Origin: Prorocentrum cordatum
Lineage: Eukaryota > Sar > Dinophyceae > Prorocentrales > Prorocentraceae
DNA: 64,000 nt
Reading direction: 5' to 3'
NCBI GenBank assembly: GCA_963575745.1
Contig: CAUYUJ010018048.1
Coordinates: forward strand, 373,865-437,864
Below, piece after piece: positions 22,868 through 34,336 of the stretch; positions within the stretch are counted from its first letter, which is position 1; each line of letters opens with the position of its first letter. The position numbers and the translations under genes are program-made. The notes below the pieces were generated by a model that worked only from the letters and a program-made list of their open reading frames with translations, ran no database searches and was not told where the DNA came from.

Positions 22868-24107
22868 TCCCAACCCTCCTGCGTTGGGTTCTCGTTTTGA
22901 ATAGAGCACTGCTCGTGCGAACCTTCCCACCACCTCCCGTCCCTCTCTTCCCCCCTGCCTTTTACCTGGCTCGTCGCTGCGTTTCGAGGGCTGCTGGGGG
23001 CTGCGATCTGTGAAACTGTCGCCACTTTCGAGGGCTGCTGGGGGGCCCAGCACAGTGGGCACCCGCGGCGGATTCAAATTAGACCTCGCCATCCCTGGGG
23101 GGCTGCGATCTGTGAAACTGTCGCCACTTTCGAGGCCTGCTGGGGGGCCCAGCACAGTGTGCACCCGCGGCGGATTCAAATGGGACCTCGCCATCCCTGG
23201 GGGGCTGCGATCTGTGAAACTGTCGCCACTTTCGAGGCCTGCTGGGGGGCCCAGCACAGTGTGCACCCGCGGCGGATTCAAATTAGACCTCGCCATCCCT
23301 GGGGGGCTGCGATCTGTGAAACTGTCGCCACTTTCGAGGGCTGCTGGGGGGCCCAGCACAGTGGGTACCCACGGCGGATTCAAATGGGACCTCGCCATCC
23401 CTGGGGGGCTGCGATCTGTGAAACTGTCGCCACTTTCGAGGGCTGCTGGGGGGCCCAGCACAGTGGGTACCCACGGCGGATTCAAATGGGACCTCGCCAT
23501 CCCTGGGGGGCTGCGATCTGTGAAACTGTCGCCACTTTCGAGGCCTGCTGGGGGGCCCAGCACAGTGGGTACCCACGGCGGATTCAAATGGGACCTCGCC
23601 ATCCCTGGGGGGCTGCGATCTGTGAAACTGTCGCCACTTTCGAGGCCTGCTGGGGGGCCCAGCACAGTGGGTACCCACGGCGGATTCAAATGGGACCTCG
23701 CCATCCCTGGGGGGCTGCGATCTGTGAAACTGTCGCCACTTTCGAGGCCTGCTGGGGGGCCCAGCACAGTGGGTACCCACGGCGGATTCAAATGGGACCT
23801 CGCCATCCCTGGGGGGCTGCGATCTGTGAAACTGTCGCCACTTTCGAGGCCTGCTGGGGGGCCCAGCACAGTGGGCTTCCCGCACGTCTTTCTCCTGCTC
23901 TTCGTTCCCGACTCCCCATGTCCTCTTCGAGCCTGTAGTTGTCGCCCCTCGTTCTTGTATGGTTCTCCTGCGCATCATTCCATTGGCGCGTGTCCCAAGT
24001 AGCTTACATATCAAACACCGGATCCTGCAATTTGATTGTCCGTGCAAGTTTCGGCCAACTCCTCGTTCCCCATGATACAAATGGGTTCGGTACGTCACAG
24101 GGTAATT
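22868..24107. repeat. satellite module 3: leader, ~9 units of 102 bp, trailer
   Basis: The leader (22,868 to about 22,985) has the same hairpin and CGTTTTGAATAGAGCACTGC as modules 1 and 2. About nine 102-bp units follow (23,002-23,880), almost identical to each other. They share a roughly 53-bp core (GCGATCTGTGAAACTGTCGC, CACTTTCGAGG) with the 101-bp units but have a different second half (CCCACGGCGGATTCAAATGG). The end, GGGTTCGGTACGTCACAGGG at 24,083-24,102, matches the module 1/2 trailer. The 34-codon period leaves long frames open on both strands. Confidence 0.8.
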
Positions 24108-24350
24108 TTTTCCCACCCCAGCAATTCAGAACACTCGCTCAGGGCGTTGTAAACATGCGCGTTTTGGGCCTCCCCCCCTCGCGCGGTCCATCAACAAGGA
24201 ACAGTAAACATCAAGAAGCAAAAGTGTAACAAGGAACAGTAAGCAGCAAGAAGCAAATTTGTAACAGTGGAAACTGGAAGCTGCAACTGGCACAGGAAAC
24301 TGCAAACCTTAGGCCTACAGCCTGGTGGCCCCACCAGGGAGCGCGGATTT
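24108..24350. other. unassigned, small direct repeat
   Basis: CAAGGAACAGTAA followed by CAAGAAGCAAA occurs twice about 36 bases apart (24,194 and 24,229). No gene recognised. Confidence 0.4.
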
Positions 24351-24352
24351 CT

Positions 24353-24580
24353 ACTTCTACTTCTAATGTCACTACTACTCCTCCGATTTGTATTATTACT
24401 ACTATTACTACGACTCCTGCGACTATTACTAGTACTACTACTACTACTCCTCCTCCGAATACTATTATAATTACCACTACTACAACTATGCCTACTATGC
24501 CTACTACTACTACTACTACTATGCCTACTACTACTACAACTATGCCCACTACTACTATTATAATACCTTTCCTACTATGC

Positions 24581-24614
<34 letters not shown>

Positions 24615-24906
24615 AACTATCCCTAGTACTACTACTACTCCTCCTCCTACTACTGCTACTACTACTACTACTACTACTACTCGTACTACTACTACTACTA
24701 CTACTACTACTGCTACTACTATCCCTAGTACTACTACTACTCCTCCTACGACTACTGCTACCACTACTACTACGAGTATTTCTACTACTACTACTACTAC
24801 TGATAATAATAATCGGTTACTACTACTACTACTACTACTACTCCTACTACTACTACTACTACTAGTATTTCTACTACTACTACTGGCTATTCTATCACTA
24901 CTACTA

Positions 24907-24949
<43 letters not shown>

Positions 24950-24976
24950 GGATACTACTTCCTTTACTACTACCGC

Positions 24977-25009
<33 letters not shown>

Positions 25010-25551
25010 GAGTACTACTACTACTGCTACGACTACTACTACTACTATTACTACCGTTCCTACTATGCCTACTCCTACTCCTACTCCTACTCCTACCCCT
25101 ACTCCTACTGTTTACCATTGTTTTCTACCACTACTATTACTACAAATGGTTACTACTACTACTACTACTACTACTTCTACTACTACTACTTTTACTACTA
25201 CTTCCTTTAGCGCTACTACTATTACTATTGTGACTACTACTAGTTCTACGACTACCACTCCCACGACTACTACTACTCCTACTCCTACTACTACTACTAC
25301 TACTACTACTTATATTATTACTGCTACTACTACTACTACTACGACTACGATTACGACCATACTATTACTACTAGTACTACTGCTACTACTACTACTACTA
25401 CGACTACTACTACTACTACAACTACTACTACTACTACTACTACTGCTGGTTACTACTACTGGTTACTACTACTGGTTACTACTAATACTTCCACTACTAC
25501 AACTAGCACTACTACTACTACTACTAGCACTAGTACTAGTACTAGTACTAG

Positions 25552-25608
<57 letters not shown>

Positions 25609-25610
25609 AA

Positions 25611-25666
<56 letters not shown>

Positions 25667-25735
25667 ACGATTACTAGTATTATAATACTTATTATTAGTA
25701 TTGTTATTTCTACGATTACTACCGCTACCAAGTGT
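24353..25735. repeat. 1.4-kb ACT-type trinucleotide array
   Basis: Mostly ACT, with blocks of AGT (24,976-25,010), CCTACT (25,070-25,105), CTAGTA (25,525-25,550) and CTG (25,625-25,668). Long poly-Leu, poly-Thr and poly-Ser frames are translations of the repeat. Confidence 0.95.
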
Positions 25736-27850
25736 TCACGCCCCCCTTTCCCGAGGAGCGACGGGCGGCTGGGGCCGCGCGCCGAGAGCTGGCACACGCC
25801 GAGGGCAAGGCGCTGGGCCCACAGGACTTCGAGCGAGGCGTCAAGCGAGGCTTTGGCCTCGGCGGCAGACCCGAGTGGGTGGCCAAGCGCTGCCAGGGGG
25901 GCGCAAGCCGCGAACGGCACCCGCGCTGCGACGAGAACCGCCAGCGCGTCCCCAGGCTGTCCTCGACTGGAGCAGGCGCGCCGGCGAGCGCGGAACGCCG
26001 AAGCCCCCCTTCCTGCCCGGCGCCGCCAAGGCCAAGCTGCGCGAGATGTGGCGGTGGAGCCGCGAGGCGGTCGCGAGGTGGCGCGGGTTTCGGTTTGCTC
26101 TCGAGAGGAGGGTCGCCGCGGCGAGGTTCGGCAAGAACGGCCTCCGAGCTTGCGGGTGCGTCCGCCCCGACCGCGGCGAGCGCGGGAGCGAGGTCGCCGG
26201 GCTCTCCCGCGACGCGCCCGGTTTGGTCGCGGCCAAGCGCTCGCTCGAGGGTGTCGCGCGCCGCGCGGGGTGCTGGTTCAAGCGGGGGCGCGAGCGGGGC
26301 CGCGAGGTCAGGGGGGGTGATCCCGACGCGGGTGCGCCGCGAGCTGGAGTTCGAGCGGGGCGAGCAGCTCCGCTTGAGAAAAGCCGGGCGCAAGAGCTAC
26401 AATGCCAAGGTCCACGAGAGGGTTATCATGCGCCCGAAGACCTTCCAGATCAACCAGCAGAGCAAGCAGGGCCAGAAGTGGGCGCGCGCGCGGGCGCGAG
26501 GGCCGGCGCCTCTCTGACCAGGTGAACAGGGCGCTCTGCGCGGAGAACGCCCCGCTGGTTGCCGCGCCTGGTGGCGAGGGGCTCTGCGCGGCCGACAGGT
26601 TCCCGCGCCTGGTGGCGAGGGGCGGCCTCGAGGCCTCGTCGCCGGGGGCCCCGAAGCCTTGTCCGCGCAGAGGGCCGGCGCGAGCGCGGTCTGCGTCGAC
26701 GCCGCCGCGCTCCGGCTCGAGCTCGGCGGCGAGGGGGTAGCGCGCGCCCGCGAAGGTGAGATTTACGCCGCCGGCGCCAAGCAGCGCACCCGAAACCTCC
26801 GCCGCAAGTTTCGCGAGGCGCAGAGCCGGGAGAACGCGGCAGCTTTCGAGGCCGAGAAGGCCAAGTTCTTGGGGAAGCACCCCGGCCAGAAGGGGGCGAG
26901 TGGACCGAACCTACTCGAGAGCGGGGGACATCCACAGGTTCGCCTTCATCAGCATCTCCGCCGTCGAGGGCTGGTTCGGCCCGAGCCGGAGGCCCGGGTC
27001 TGCCAAGGGGCGCAGCGTGCTCCTCGCCCCCTGCGCCAATTGCTGCCGAGTGAGCGACGCGGACCTTGGGGGGGCATCTGGCTGCGCGACGCCACTTGCG
27101 AGCGGTGCGACAGGGGGGCGGAGCTCTTCCGGGCAGGCGAGCCCCCGGGCGCGTTGCTCAATGGCTGGCGCAGCGCTCTGCGCGAGTTCTCCGAGGAGGA
27201 TCGCGCGAGGCTCTTCGAGGCCATCGACGCGTGGGGGCAGCCGAGGGCTTGGGCGGGCGGGCTCGTCGCTATCTGGGCCACCGATTTCATCGTGGAGCAG
27301 CGCGGCCAGACCCTCGCGTTCGCAGACTGCCTCTCGAGCTAGTGGGCCGAGGCCTTCGCGCGCCGAGCGCAGCTCGAGATTCGAATGTGGTCTGCGCGCC
27401 CGCGGCCCCCGACGCCTTGAGCTTCTTGCAGGGGCCAGGCGCCCGCGGGCACCATTGCGGGCGCCATTGCTGCGCAACCGAGGCCCGCGCCCGCTTCCGC
27501 GATGAGAACATGGAGGCGGTGCCGCTCCAAGGGCTGCGAGCGGACCGGGTGCTCGCGATCCTGCCGACCGAGCCGGCTCGAGCGCGTGGTCGCCGCGGGA
27601 CTGGGGCCTCTGGGCTACTCCGTCGAGCCCGGCCTCGTCGTCGAGCCGCGGCTGGCGAGCGAGCGCCCCGGGGGGCGTCCAGCGCAGGCCCGAGGGCCCC
27701 TGCCTCCCGGGCCCCGTGGGGCGTGCTCAAGCCGCCCGAGGGCCGGGTCAAGGAGGTCCAGTTCCCGCGCGCCTTCGAGGGCCGACTTGCGGGGCTCGCG
27801 CAACTGCGCGCGCGAGCATGCGGTCTTCCAAGTTAGCGGGCCAGTTCCCG
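25736..27850 (+). pseudogene. frameshifted coding-like region, product unknown
   Basis: Protein-like segments follow one another on the + strand in changing frames: DFERGVKRGFGLGGRPEWVA (25,828), GAAKAKLREMWRWSREAVAR (26,020), KSYNAKVHERVIMRPKTFQI (26,394), KQRTRNLRRKFREAQSREN (26,779), RTYSRAGDIHRFAFISISAV (26,905), LLNGWRSALREFSEEDRARL (27,156) and DFIVEQRGQTLAFADCLSS (27,283) before a stop at 27,340. The composition suggests a basic, helical protein. I do not recognise the family; a decayed gene or retroelement ORF are both possible. Confidence 0.35.
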
Positions 27851-27984
27851 GGCAAGCTGCGGCGCAAGCGTCAGCGCGCGAAGGTCGAGGTTAGAGGGGC
27901 GAAGCGGGCGGGCGCGGCGCGGTCCAGGGCGTCTGGCGAGTCTCGGTCACCGAGGGCGCCTGCCGCCTCCTGCTGCGCGAGGTG

Positions 27985-28250
27985 GGGGCCGCGGCGGTCT
28001 TCCGGATCAGCGGCGCCGAGGCTCGGAGACCCGCCCGAGAGGAGGATGGGGGGGGGGGGCGGCGGAAATTGGCGGCAGCGATGGGGAAGCTGCGGAAGCA
28101 AAGGCGGGGCTGTAAACGCAACGGAAGCGAAGGCGGGGCTCGGGGCCAGGGCGCGGCGGGAGCTGGCGGAAGCTGGCGCTGGCGAAAGCGGAAGCTGGTG
28201 GAAGCTTGGGGCCGGGCGGCGGAAGCGGGCGGAAATTAGCGAGCGCCCGC
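27985..28250. repeat. GGAAGC-type degenerate repeat
   Basis: GGCGGAAG, GCGGAAGC and AAGCTGG motifs recur every 10-25 bases. No gene recognised. Confidence 0.5.
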
Positions 28251-28364
28251 GGGCCCCCGTGCTTGCCGCGCGCGCGCGAACAAGACGCGCCGCGCGGGCG
28301 CGGCTCGCGCAGAATGCCCGACGCAGCAGAGCGCGGGCCCCGTGTGCTGGCGCCCCCGCGCCGG

Positions 28365-28600
28365 TGTCGCGCGAGCCCTGGAGGGTTCAGCGCAGCGCCG
28401 TGGCGCGAGCCCTGGATGGGGTCGGCGCCATGCACCTGCGATCGCGAGCCCCGCAGGGCGCAGCGCCCCCAGTCGGCGTCGCGCCAGCCCAGGGGGGCTC
28501 AGCGCGACGCCGCGGCGCGAGCCCCGCGGGTTTCAGCGCCGGCGCAACTGCGAGCGCGAGCCCCGCAGGGTTTAGCGCGCCCAGCCGGCGCCAATTAGCG
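28365..28600. repeat. degenerate GCGAGCCCCGCAGGG minisatellite
   Basis: About six copies of a 32-43-bp unit start near 28,368, 28,402, 28,443, 28,482, 28,516 and 28,556. Each begins GCG(C)GAGCCC or GCGCCAGCCC and runs into (T)CAGCGC. Confidence 0.55.
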
Positions 28601-29290
28601 TCGCGGCGATGGGGCCTTGCTCGCCCCGTCGCCGCCCGCCTCCACCCGCGCGAAAGTCGCGCCGACAATGCGAAAGCGTCGGCGAGACCGCCGACGGTGA
28701 AACCGGGGCCCATGGGATCACGACGCCGCAGTGGAATGCCGCGCCAGCGGCATCCGAACGACGAGATTCAACGCCAATGGCGTAGCAGCGCGTTTCGCGC
28801 GCGCGCGCTCAAACGAATGCGCAGTTCCCTGGCCGCCGCTGTTTGCTCGCGACAACTGCGTCGCTTGGCAACGTGGCACGAAATCCCTCCTTGATAGGAG
28901 GGGTAGAGACCCTGTACCCTGAAAGGCTTCCCTGTGGGTGGTCTGGGGCGGGAGTGCGAAGTTCGGGGCGCGCGCAGCCCGGGCAGCGATCCCCCCCAAC
29001 AATCTTGATGAGGGGGGGGATCGCAGCCAGCGCGCGCTTTGTCCAACGCAGGCCCTAAACCCTACATTGCAAGCCGCGGGCGTTGCAACGTCTGTAGCCC
29101 GTGGCGCCTGGCCGAACGCCCGGCGAGCCTGCCCATGCGGGGTGCGCTGCACCGACGAAGCGGCGATAGCTGTCGAGGAGGCATTCGCAAGCCGCGCGTG
29201 TGCGGCTTGGTTCGTTCCCTAATGAAAAGAAACTTGAACCCTCAGCCCTAGCCGTTGGGTTCCGGGTGAGCCTCTACTTTCCCTGGGGTT
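28601..29290. other. unassigned, with an imperfect hairpin and a telomere-like scrap
   Basis: 28,966-29,038 folds imperfectly: CGCGCGCAG...GCGATCCCCCCC against GGGGGGGATCGC...GCGCGCG. CCCTAAACCCTA at 29,054-29,065 is nearly two copies of the plant/algal telomere repeat, too short to mean much. No gene recognised. Confidence 0.4.
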
Positions 29291-29294
29291 CCGA

Positions 29295-29640
29295 ACTTAT
29301 GAAAATACAGCATGCGGCGCTTTTTCGGCTGCCCATGGGGCAATGAGCCTTATGAAAATACAACATGCGGCGCTTTCTCGGCTGCCCATGGGGCAACGAG
29401 CCTTATGAAAATACAGCATGCGGCTCCCCTACGCCTGTCCCATCCATGCACGCCCCTCGTGCGTGAAACCTATGACATCACAGCATGCGGCGCCCTTTCG
29501 GCTGCCCATGGGGCTACGGACCGTATGGACATACAGCATGCGGCGCCCCCGGGCCTGCTCCCATGCACGCCCCTGGTGCGCGAATCGTATGACATCGCAG
29601 AGTATGCGGCGCCGTCGGGCTCTTCTTCCATGCATGCCTT
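29295..29640. repeat. 53-bp / 64-67-bp alternating minisatellite
   Basis: Six units begin TATG(A/G)(A/C)A(A/T)(A/C)A, at 29,298, 29,351, 29,404, 29,471, 29,524 and 29,588. Type A units (53 bp) end GGCTGCCCATGGGGC; type B units (64-67 bp) end CCATGCACGCCCCT(C/G)GTGCG. The order is A A B A B, then a truncated unit. Confidence 0.75.
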
Positions 29641-30029
29641 CGCGCTCTTCTCCGAGGCATGCCTTCGCATGCGCCTTCGTGGGCGCCGCGCCAGCGCGCG
29701 CGGCCTTGCGAAAGATGCGCGTTGCGGCGCCGACGTCGCCGAGTTCGTACCTCTCAGGCGCATCGTTGCGAGGGGGGTGCCAGTCCCACCCCTTCGGACT
29801 CCCCTTCCTTCCATTCGAAGAGCGCGCCGAGGCGAACGAATCGCCCGGCGGCGAACTACCGCGCCCGCTTGGGATTCTTCGTCAGCGGCAGCCGCACGCC
29901 ATAACTCAAACCCCTGCGCGTACACCTTCACGGTCGCGGCGCCAGCGACGGCCCATGCGCGCTGCTCGGGCTGCCTCGGCGTGCTCGCAGCGAAGCGTTC
30001 GCCTGCGCGCCGAACGCGAAATCTCCCCT
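29641..30029. other. unassigned
   Basis: Open frames on both strands are GC-driven. No family recognised. Confidence 0.3.
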
Positions 30030-30099
30030 TTTGACGACGACGATCTGAAGACGACGACGACGACGATCTGACGATCTGACGACGAGGACGACGCCAACG

Positions 30100-30130
<31 letters not shown>

Positions 30131-30200
30131 CGGCGGCGACGACGACGACTACGACGCTTGCGACGACGACGATGACGACGATATGACGACGACGATGAAA
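30030..30200. repeat. GAC/GCC trinucleotide array
   Basis: GACGAC and GCCGAC repeats with interspersed ATCTGA. Confidence 0.85.
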
Positions 30201-30837
30201 ACGACGAGAAGCGCGCGGCGAAGGTCCGCGCGCAAGTGGAGGCGGCGCGGCGAGACAGGCGGCGGCAGGAGGAGCGGGCTCGCCGGGCGTCGTCGTTCTC
30301 GTCGTCGGGGGAGGTGGACCAGGTCTCGAGCGCACGCTAACATGGATTAGGGATCCATGTATCTGGCGCGAGGGTGCCAGATCCACGGCTCGGAGACGGT
30401 ACCCCCCCGAAACGAGAGGCCGCTGCTTCCTGATTTGGCGTTGGAACGGGCCGATTCTGTACAGAAGCGTGACCCGTCGCTAATCCACGCGACGCCAGTC
30501 CAGGTTTGCAGTTCTAGGTTTCGGGGGCGTCCAGGAGGGGGGGTGTCTGGTCTTTGCCCTTGTCTTGGAGGTTTTCTCGCCTCGGGATGCCAGCAACTGC
30601 GCCTCGCCGAGAGCTCCCTAAGGGTACCCGGATCGTTCCGAACGGAACCCCTCCTTGGCCCACCCGAGAGGGGAGTTGAGTCAGGTCGCTCCTCCGTGTC
30701 CTCCCCTTCCACGGGCTCTGCGCATTGACTTCGCATCGCCTCTGCTTTCTTCTGCCTCGTTGCTGACGACATGGATCTTGCGAGGCGGCTTGATGGCACG
30801 GGATGTCGAATCACGATTGGTATCGTCCGCTCACTTC
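30201..30837. other. unassigned, with small palindromes
   Basis: CATGGATTAGGGATCCATG at 30,341-30,359 and TGGCGCGAGGGTGCCA at 30,363-30,378 are short palindromic stretches. No gene recognised. Confidence 0.35.
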
Positions 30838-31127
30838 TGCTCTTCCTGCTCTTGCTCCTGCTCCTGCTCCTGCTCTTGCTCCTCCTCCTTCTCCTCCTCC
30901 TCCTCCTTCTCCTGCCCCCTCTCCCCCTCTCAGGATTGTCGCTGCATCAGCTCGGGGCTTGAAGCGCCGATCCTGAGAGGGAGGAGGGGGGAGGAGGATG
31001 AAGATGAGGAGGAGGAGGAGGAAGAGGAGGATGAGGATGAAGATGATGATCACGATGATGATGATGATGAGGAGGAGGAGGAGGGAAGGAGGAGCAGGAG
31101 CAGGGGCAAGAGGAGGATGAATGACTA
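30838..31127. repeat. CTC/TGC array followed by GAG array
   Basis: CTGCTC and CTCCTC repeats (30,838-30,925) are followed after about 50 bases by GAG/GAT (30,980-31,115). Confidence 0.85.
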
Positions 31128-31773
31128 GTGATGGTGAGCATGATAAGGATGATGATGATCATGATGACGAAGATGATGGGGAAACTGATGATGACGATGT
31201 TTTTTTCTGACAACGACTGCAATGATGATGCCGATGCTGATGCTGATGATGCTGATGATGCTGATGATGCTGATGGTGAGGATGATTCCGATGATGCTGC
31301 TGTTGATGATGATGACAACGATGATGATGTTGTTACTGATGATGATGCCGATGATGATGCTGATGATGGTGATCATGATGCTGCTGATTATGATGCTGAT
31401 GATACTGATGATGCTGATGATGCTGATGATGCTGATCTTAACGATACTCATGATACTGCTGCTGATGCTGATGATAATGATCATGATGCTGTTGATGATG
31501 ATGGTGATGATGGTGATGATGATGCTGCTGATGATGATGATGAGTCTGATGATGATGATGCTGCTGATTATGCTGGTTATGATGATGACGATGATGATGA
31601 TGGTGATGATGACGATGCTGCTGCTGATGATGATGACGATGATGACGATGCTGATGATCATGATGATGCTGATGATGCTGCTGACGATGATGCTTACGAT
31701 GATGACGATGATGACGATAGTGGTGGTGATGGTGATGATGATGATGATTATGATGATGATTATGATGATGATT

Positions 31774-31848
<75 letters not shown>

Positions 31849-31957
31849 GTGATGCTGATGCTGATGATGCTGATGATGCTGTTGATGATGATGGTGATGC
31901 TAATGATGCTGATGATGCTGATGATGATGATGGTGGTGATGATGATGCTGATGATGC

Positions 31958-31995
<38 letters not shown>

Positions 31996-31996
31996 C

Positions 31997-32052
<56 letters not shown>

Positions 32053-32059
32053 CTGTTCG

Positions 32060-32100
<41 letters not shown>

Positions 32101-32107
32101 CTGTTCG

Positions 32108-32154
<47 letters not shown>

Positions 32155-32205
32155 CTGATGCTGATGATGCTGATGATGCTGGTGATGATGCTGATGATGC
32201 TGATG

Positions 32206-32294
<89 letters not shown>

Positions 32295-33160
32295 CAGGAC
32301 GATGGTGTTGATGGTGAGGACGATGAGGACGAAAAGGACGATGATGGTGGTGGTGGTGGAGCGGCTTCAGCAGCGGCTGCGGCAGCAACGCTCACGGGAG
32401 GCGGCAGGGATGGGCGGGGGCACCCAGCGCCCCGGTTCGCCGCGCTCTCGCGGCGAGGAGGAACAGGCCAGCTTGAAACGGAGCATCGAGAAGGCGGAGG
32501 CCTTCGTTCTGCGGCTGACGTCGAACTCCCAGTGCCTTCATCGGGAGGAGGAGAGAGAGAAAAAGGAGGAGGAAAAGGGGGAGGAAAAGGAGGAGGAGGA
32601 GGAGGTGGAGGAGGAGGAGAGGAGGGGAGGAGGAGAAGAGGAGAAGAAGGAGAAGGAGGAGGAGGAGAGGAGGAGGAGGAGAAGGAGGAGGAGGAGGAGC
32701 AGGAGGGCGGGAGGAGGATGGAGCTGGAGTCTGGAAGCGGTGCGCCACGAAACCGGCGCGTCCCATGGAAAAGAACAAGACAGAAACAGGCAATGAGAGG
32801 GAGGATGATGGAAGGAAGGATGAGACGGAGGAGGAAGAGGTGGAGGAGGAGGAGGAGGAGGGGGAAGAGGAGGAGTGAGAGCAAGATGAGGAGGGGGAGG
32901 ACACGGCGGGGTCGAGGAGCAGGAGGTGGAGCGTGAGAAGGAAGAGTATGAGCGTGATGAGGACTCGGTAAAAGAGGAGGGGGAGGAAGACGGAGAGGGG
33001 GAGGAGGAGAAGGAGGAGGAGGAAGAGGAGGAGGGGGAGGAGGAGAAGGAGGATGAGGAGCGCGAGGAGCAGGTTGAGGCATGATGATGCTGATGATTCT
33101 GCTGATGCTGATGATGACGATGATGCTGATGATGATGGTGGTGATGATGATGATGATGAA

Positions 33161-33196
<36 letters not shown>

Positions 33197-33357
33197 ATTG
33201 ATGATGATCATGATGATGATGATGGTGGTGGTGGTGATGATGATGATGCTGATGATGATGATGATGAGGATGATGAGGATGTTGGTGGTTGAGGTGGTGG
33301 TGGTGATGGTGCTGGTGCTGGCGATTATGATGACGCTGCTGCGCATGATGATGATGC

Positions 33358-33400
<43 letters not shown>

Positions 33401-33810
33401 AGTGATGATGATCATGAGGATGCAGATGTCGATGGTGCCAACGCCGATGATGATTCTATGACATGGTCTGATGGTGTTTCTGCCGCTGATGGTGATGGCG
33501 ATGATGGCCATGCAGATAAAGATGATGATGAAAACGATAATGATGCTGATGATGCTGCTGATGCTGATGATGAGGATGATGCTGATAATGATGACGATGA
33601 TGATGCTGATGATGACGATGCTGCTGCTGATGATGATAACGATGATGACGATGCTGATGATCATGATGATGACGATGGCGATGGCGATGACGATGATGAT
33701 GAATGACGCCGACGATGGTGACGACTATTACGATGATGATTCTGATAATGAAGATGCTGCTGATGATGATAATTCAGATGATGGTGGTTCTGATGCTGAT
33801 GACGATGATG
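31128..33810. repeat. GAT/GGA megarepeat, left part
   Basis: GAT with regular GCT, CTG and GGT variants runs from 31,128 to 32,355; the longest pure stretch is about 32,208-32,293. A GC-rich non-repeat island (32,360-32,540) and a GGA/GAG block (32,545-33,060) follow. GAT resumes at 33,078 and continues to the YR element edge at 33,810. It continues beyond the element at 40,697. Confidence 0.95.
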
Positions 33811-33903
33811 GGAGTGCGTGCACATGAATGGGGTAAGAGAGCGGCTTGTCGTTTGCCAGCATGTCTGTCAGAGCATCTGCAAGCTCCGAAGTCTTTTTGG
33901 CTC
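33811..33903 (+). repeat. terminal repeat A1 of the YR element
   Basis: 93 bp from GGAGTGCGTGCACATG to GTCTTTTTGGCTC. It matches A2 (40,395-40,487) at 89 of 93 positions. Confidence 0.92.
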
Positions 33904-33940
33904 ACAGGGTTGAGCCTGCGACCTCCGGCCTCGGCATTGG

Positions 33941-34336
33941 ATGGCCGGAGGCCCTCTCCAGAAGCTGTTCCTGCTCCTGGGCCACGAGGCGCTGACCTAC
34001 TGGCTGCTGCGGGCACCCGAGCCCCCCGCGCTGCCCTGCCCGCCGTGCGAGTGCAGGTGCCCGGCGCCGATGGAGCCGTGGGCCGTGGTGCCGGCGGCCT
34101 GTGAAGAGGCGGACCCGCAGTGGGGGGCGCTGCCTCAGGCCCTCGGCGCCGGCCTGGCGGGCCAGCATGCGGGGCGGCTCGCCTGGGGTTGCGGCTCCTG
34201 GGCCCTCTCGTGCTGCTCGTGCTGCAGGCGCCATGGCGATGGCCCCGCACGCCGTCGTGGACTCGGAGTTCTGGAAGACGCTGATGCCGGGGGCCCGACT
34301 ACTGGTGTGGTACGGCGGCGACAGCGTGTTGCATGA
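33941..34336 (+). CDS. small Cys-rich hydrophobic ORF of the YR element
   Basis: 131 codons. The first half is hydrophobic (LQKLFLLLGHEALTYWLLRA) and is followed by CPPCECRCP, then a second Cys cluster (SWALSCCSCCRRH). Small Pro/Cys-rich leader ORFs of this kind precede the Gag-like ORF in dinoflagellate YR elements as I know them. Role unknown; it may be a membrane-associated or nucleic-acid-binding leader. Its 3' part overlaps the Gag-like ORF in another frame, so it may be fused to it by a frameshift. Confidence 0.45.
   Translation: MAGGPLQKLFLLLGHEALTYWLLRAPEPPALPCPPCECRCPAPMEPWAVVPAACEEADPQWGALPQALGAGLAGQHAGRLAWGCGSWALSCCSCCRRHGDGPARRRGLGVLEDADAGGPTTGVVRRRQRVA

Noticed and set aside
24558-25685. 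poly-Leu / poly-Thr / poly-Ser ORFs
   Set aside because: Translation of the ACT array; no composition typical of a gene remains outside it.
29053-29066. interstitial telomere repeat CCCTAAACCCTA
   Set aside because: Only about 1.7 units; expected now and then by chance in 64 kb.
31128-32936. 600-codon Asp-rich acidic protein
   Set aside because: It is the translation of GAT and GGA trinucleotide repeats; other frames and the minus strand are equally open.
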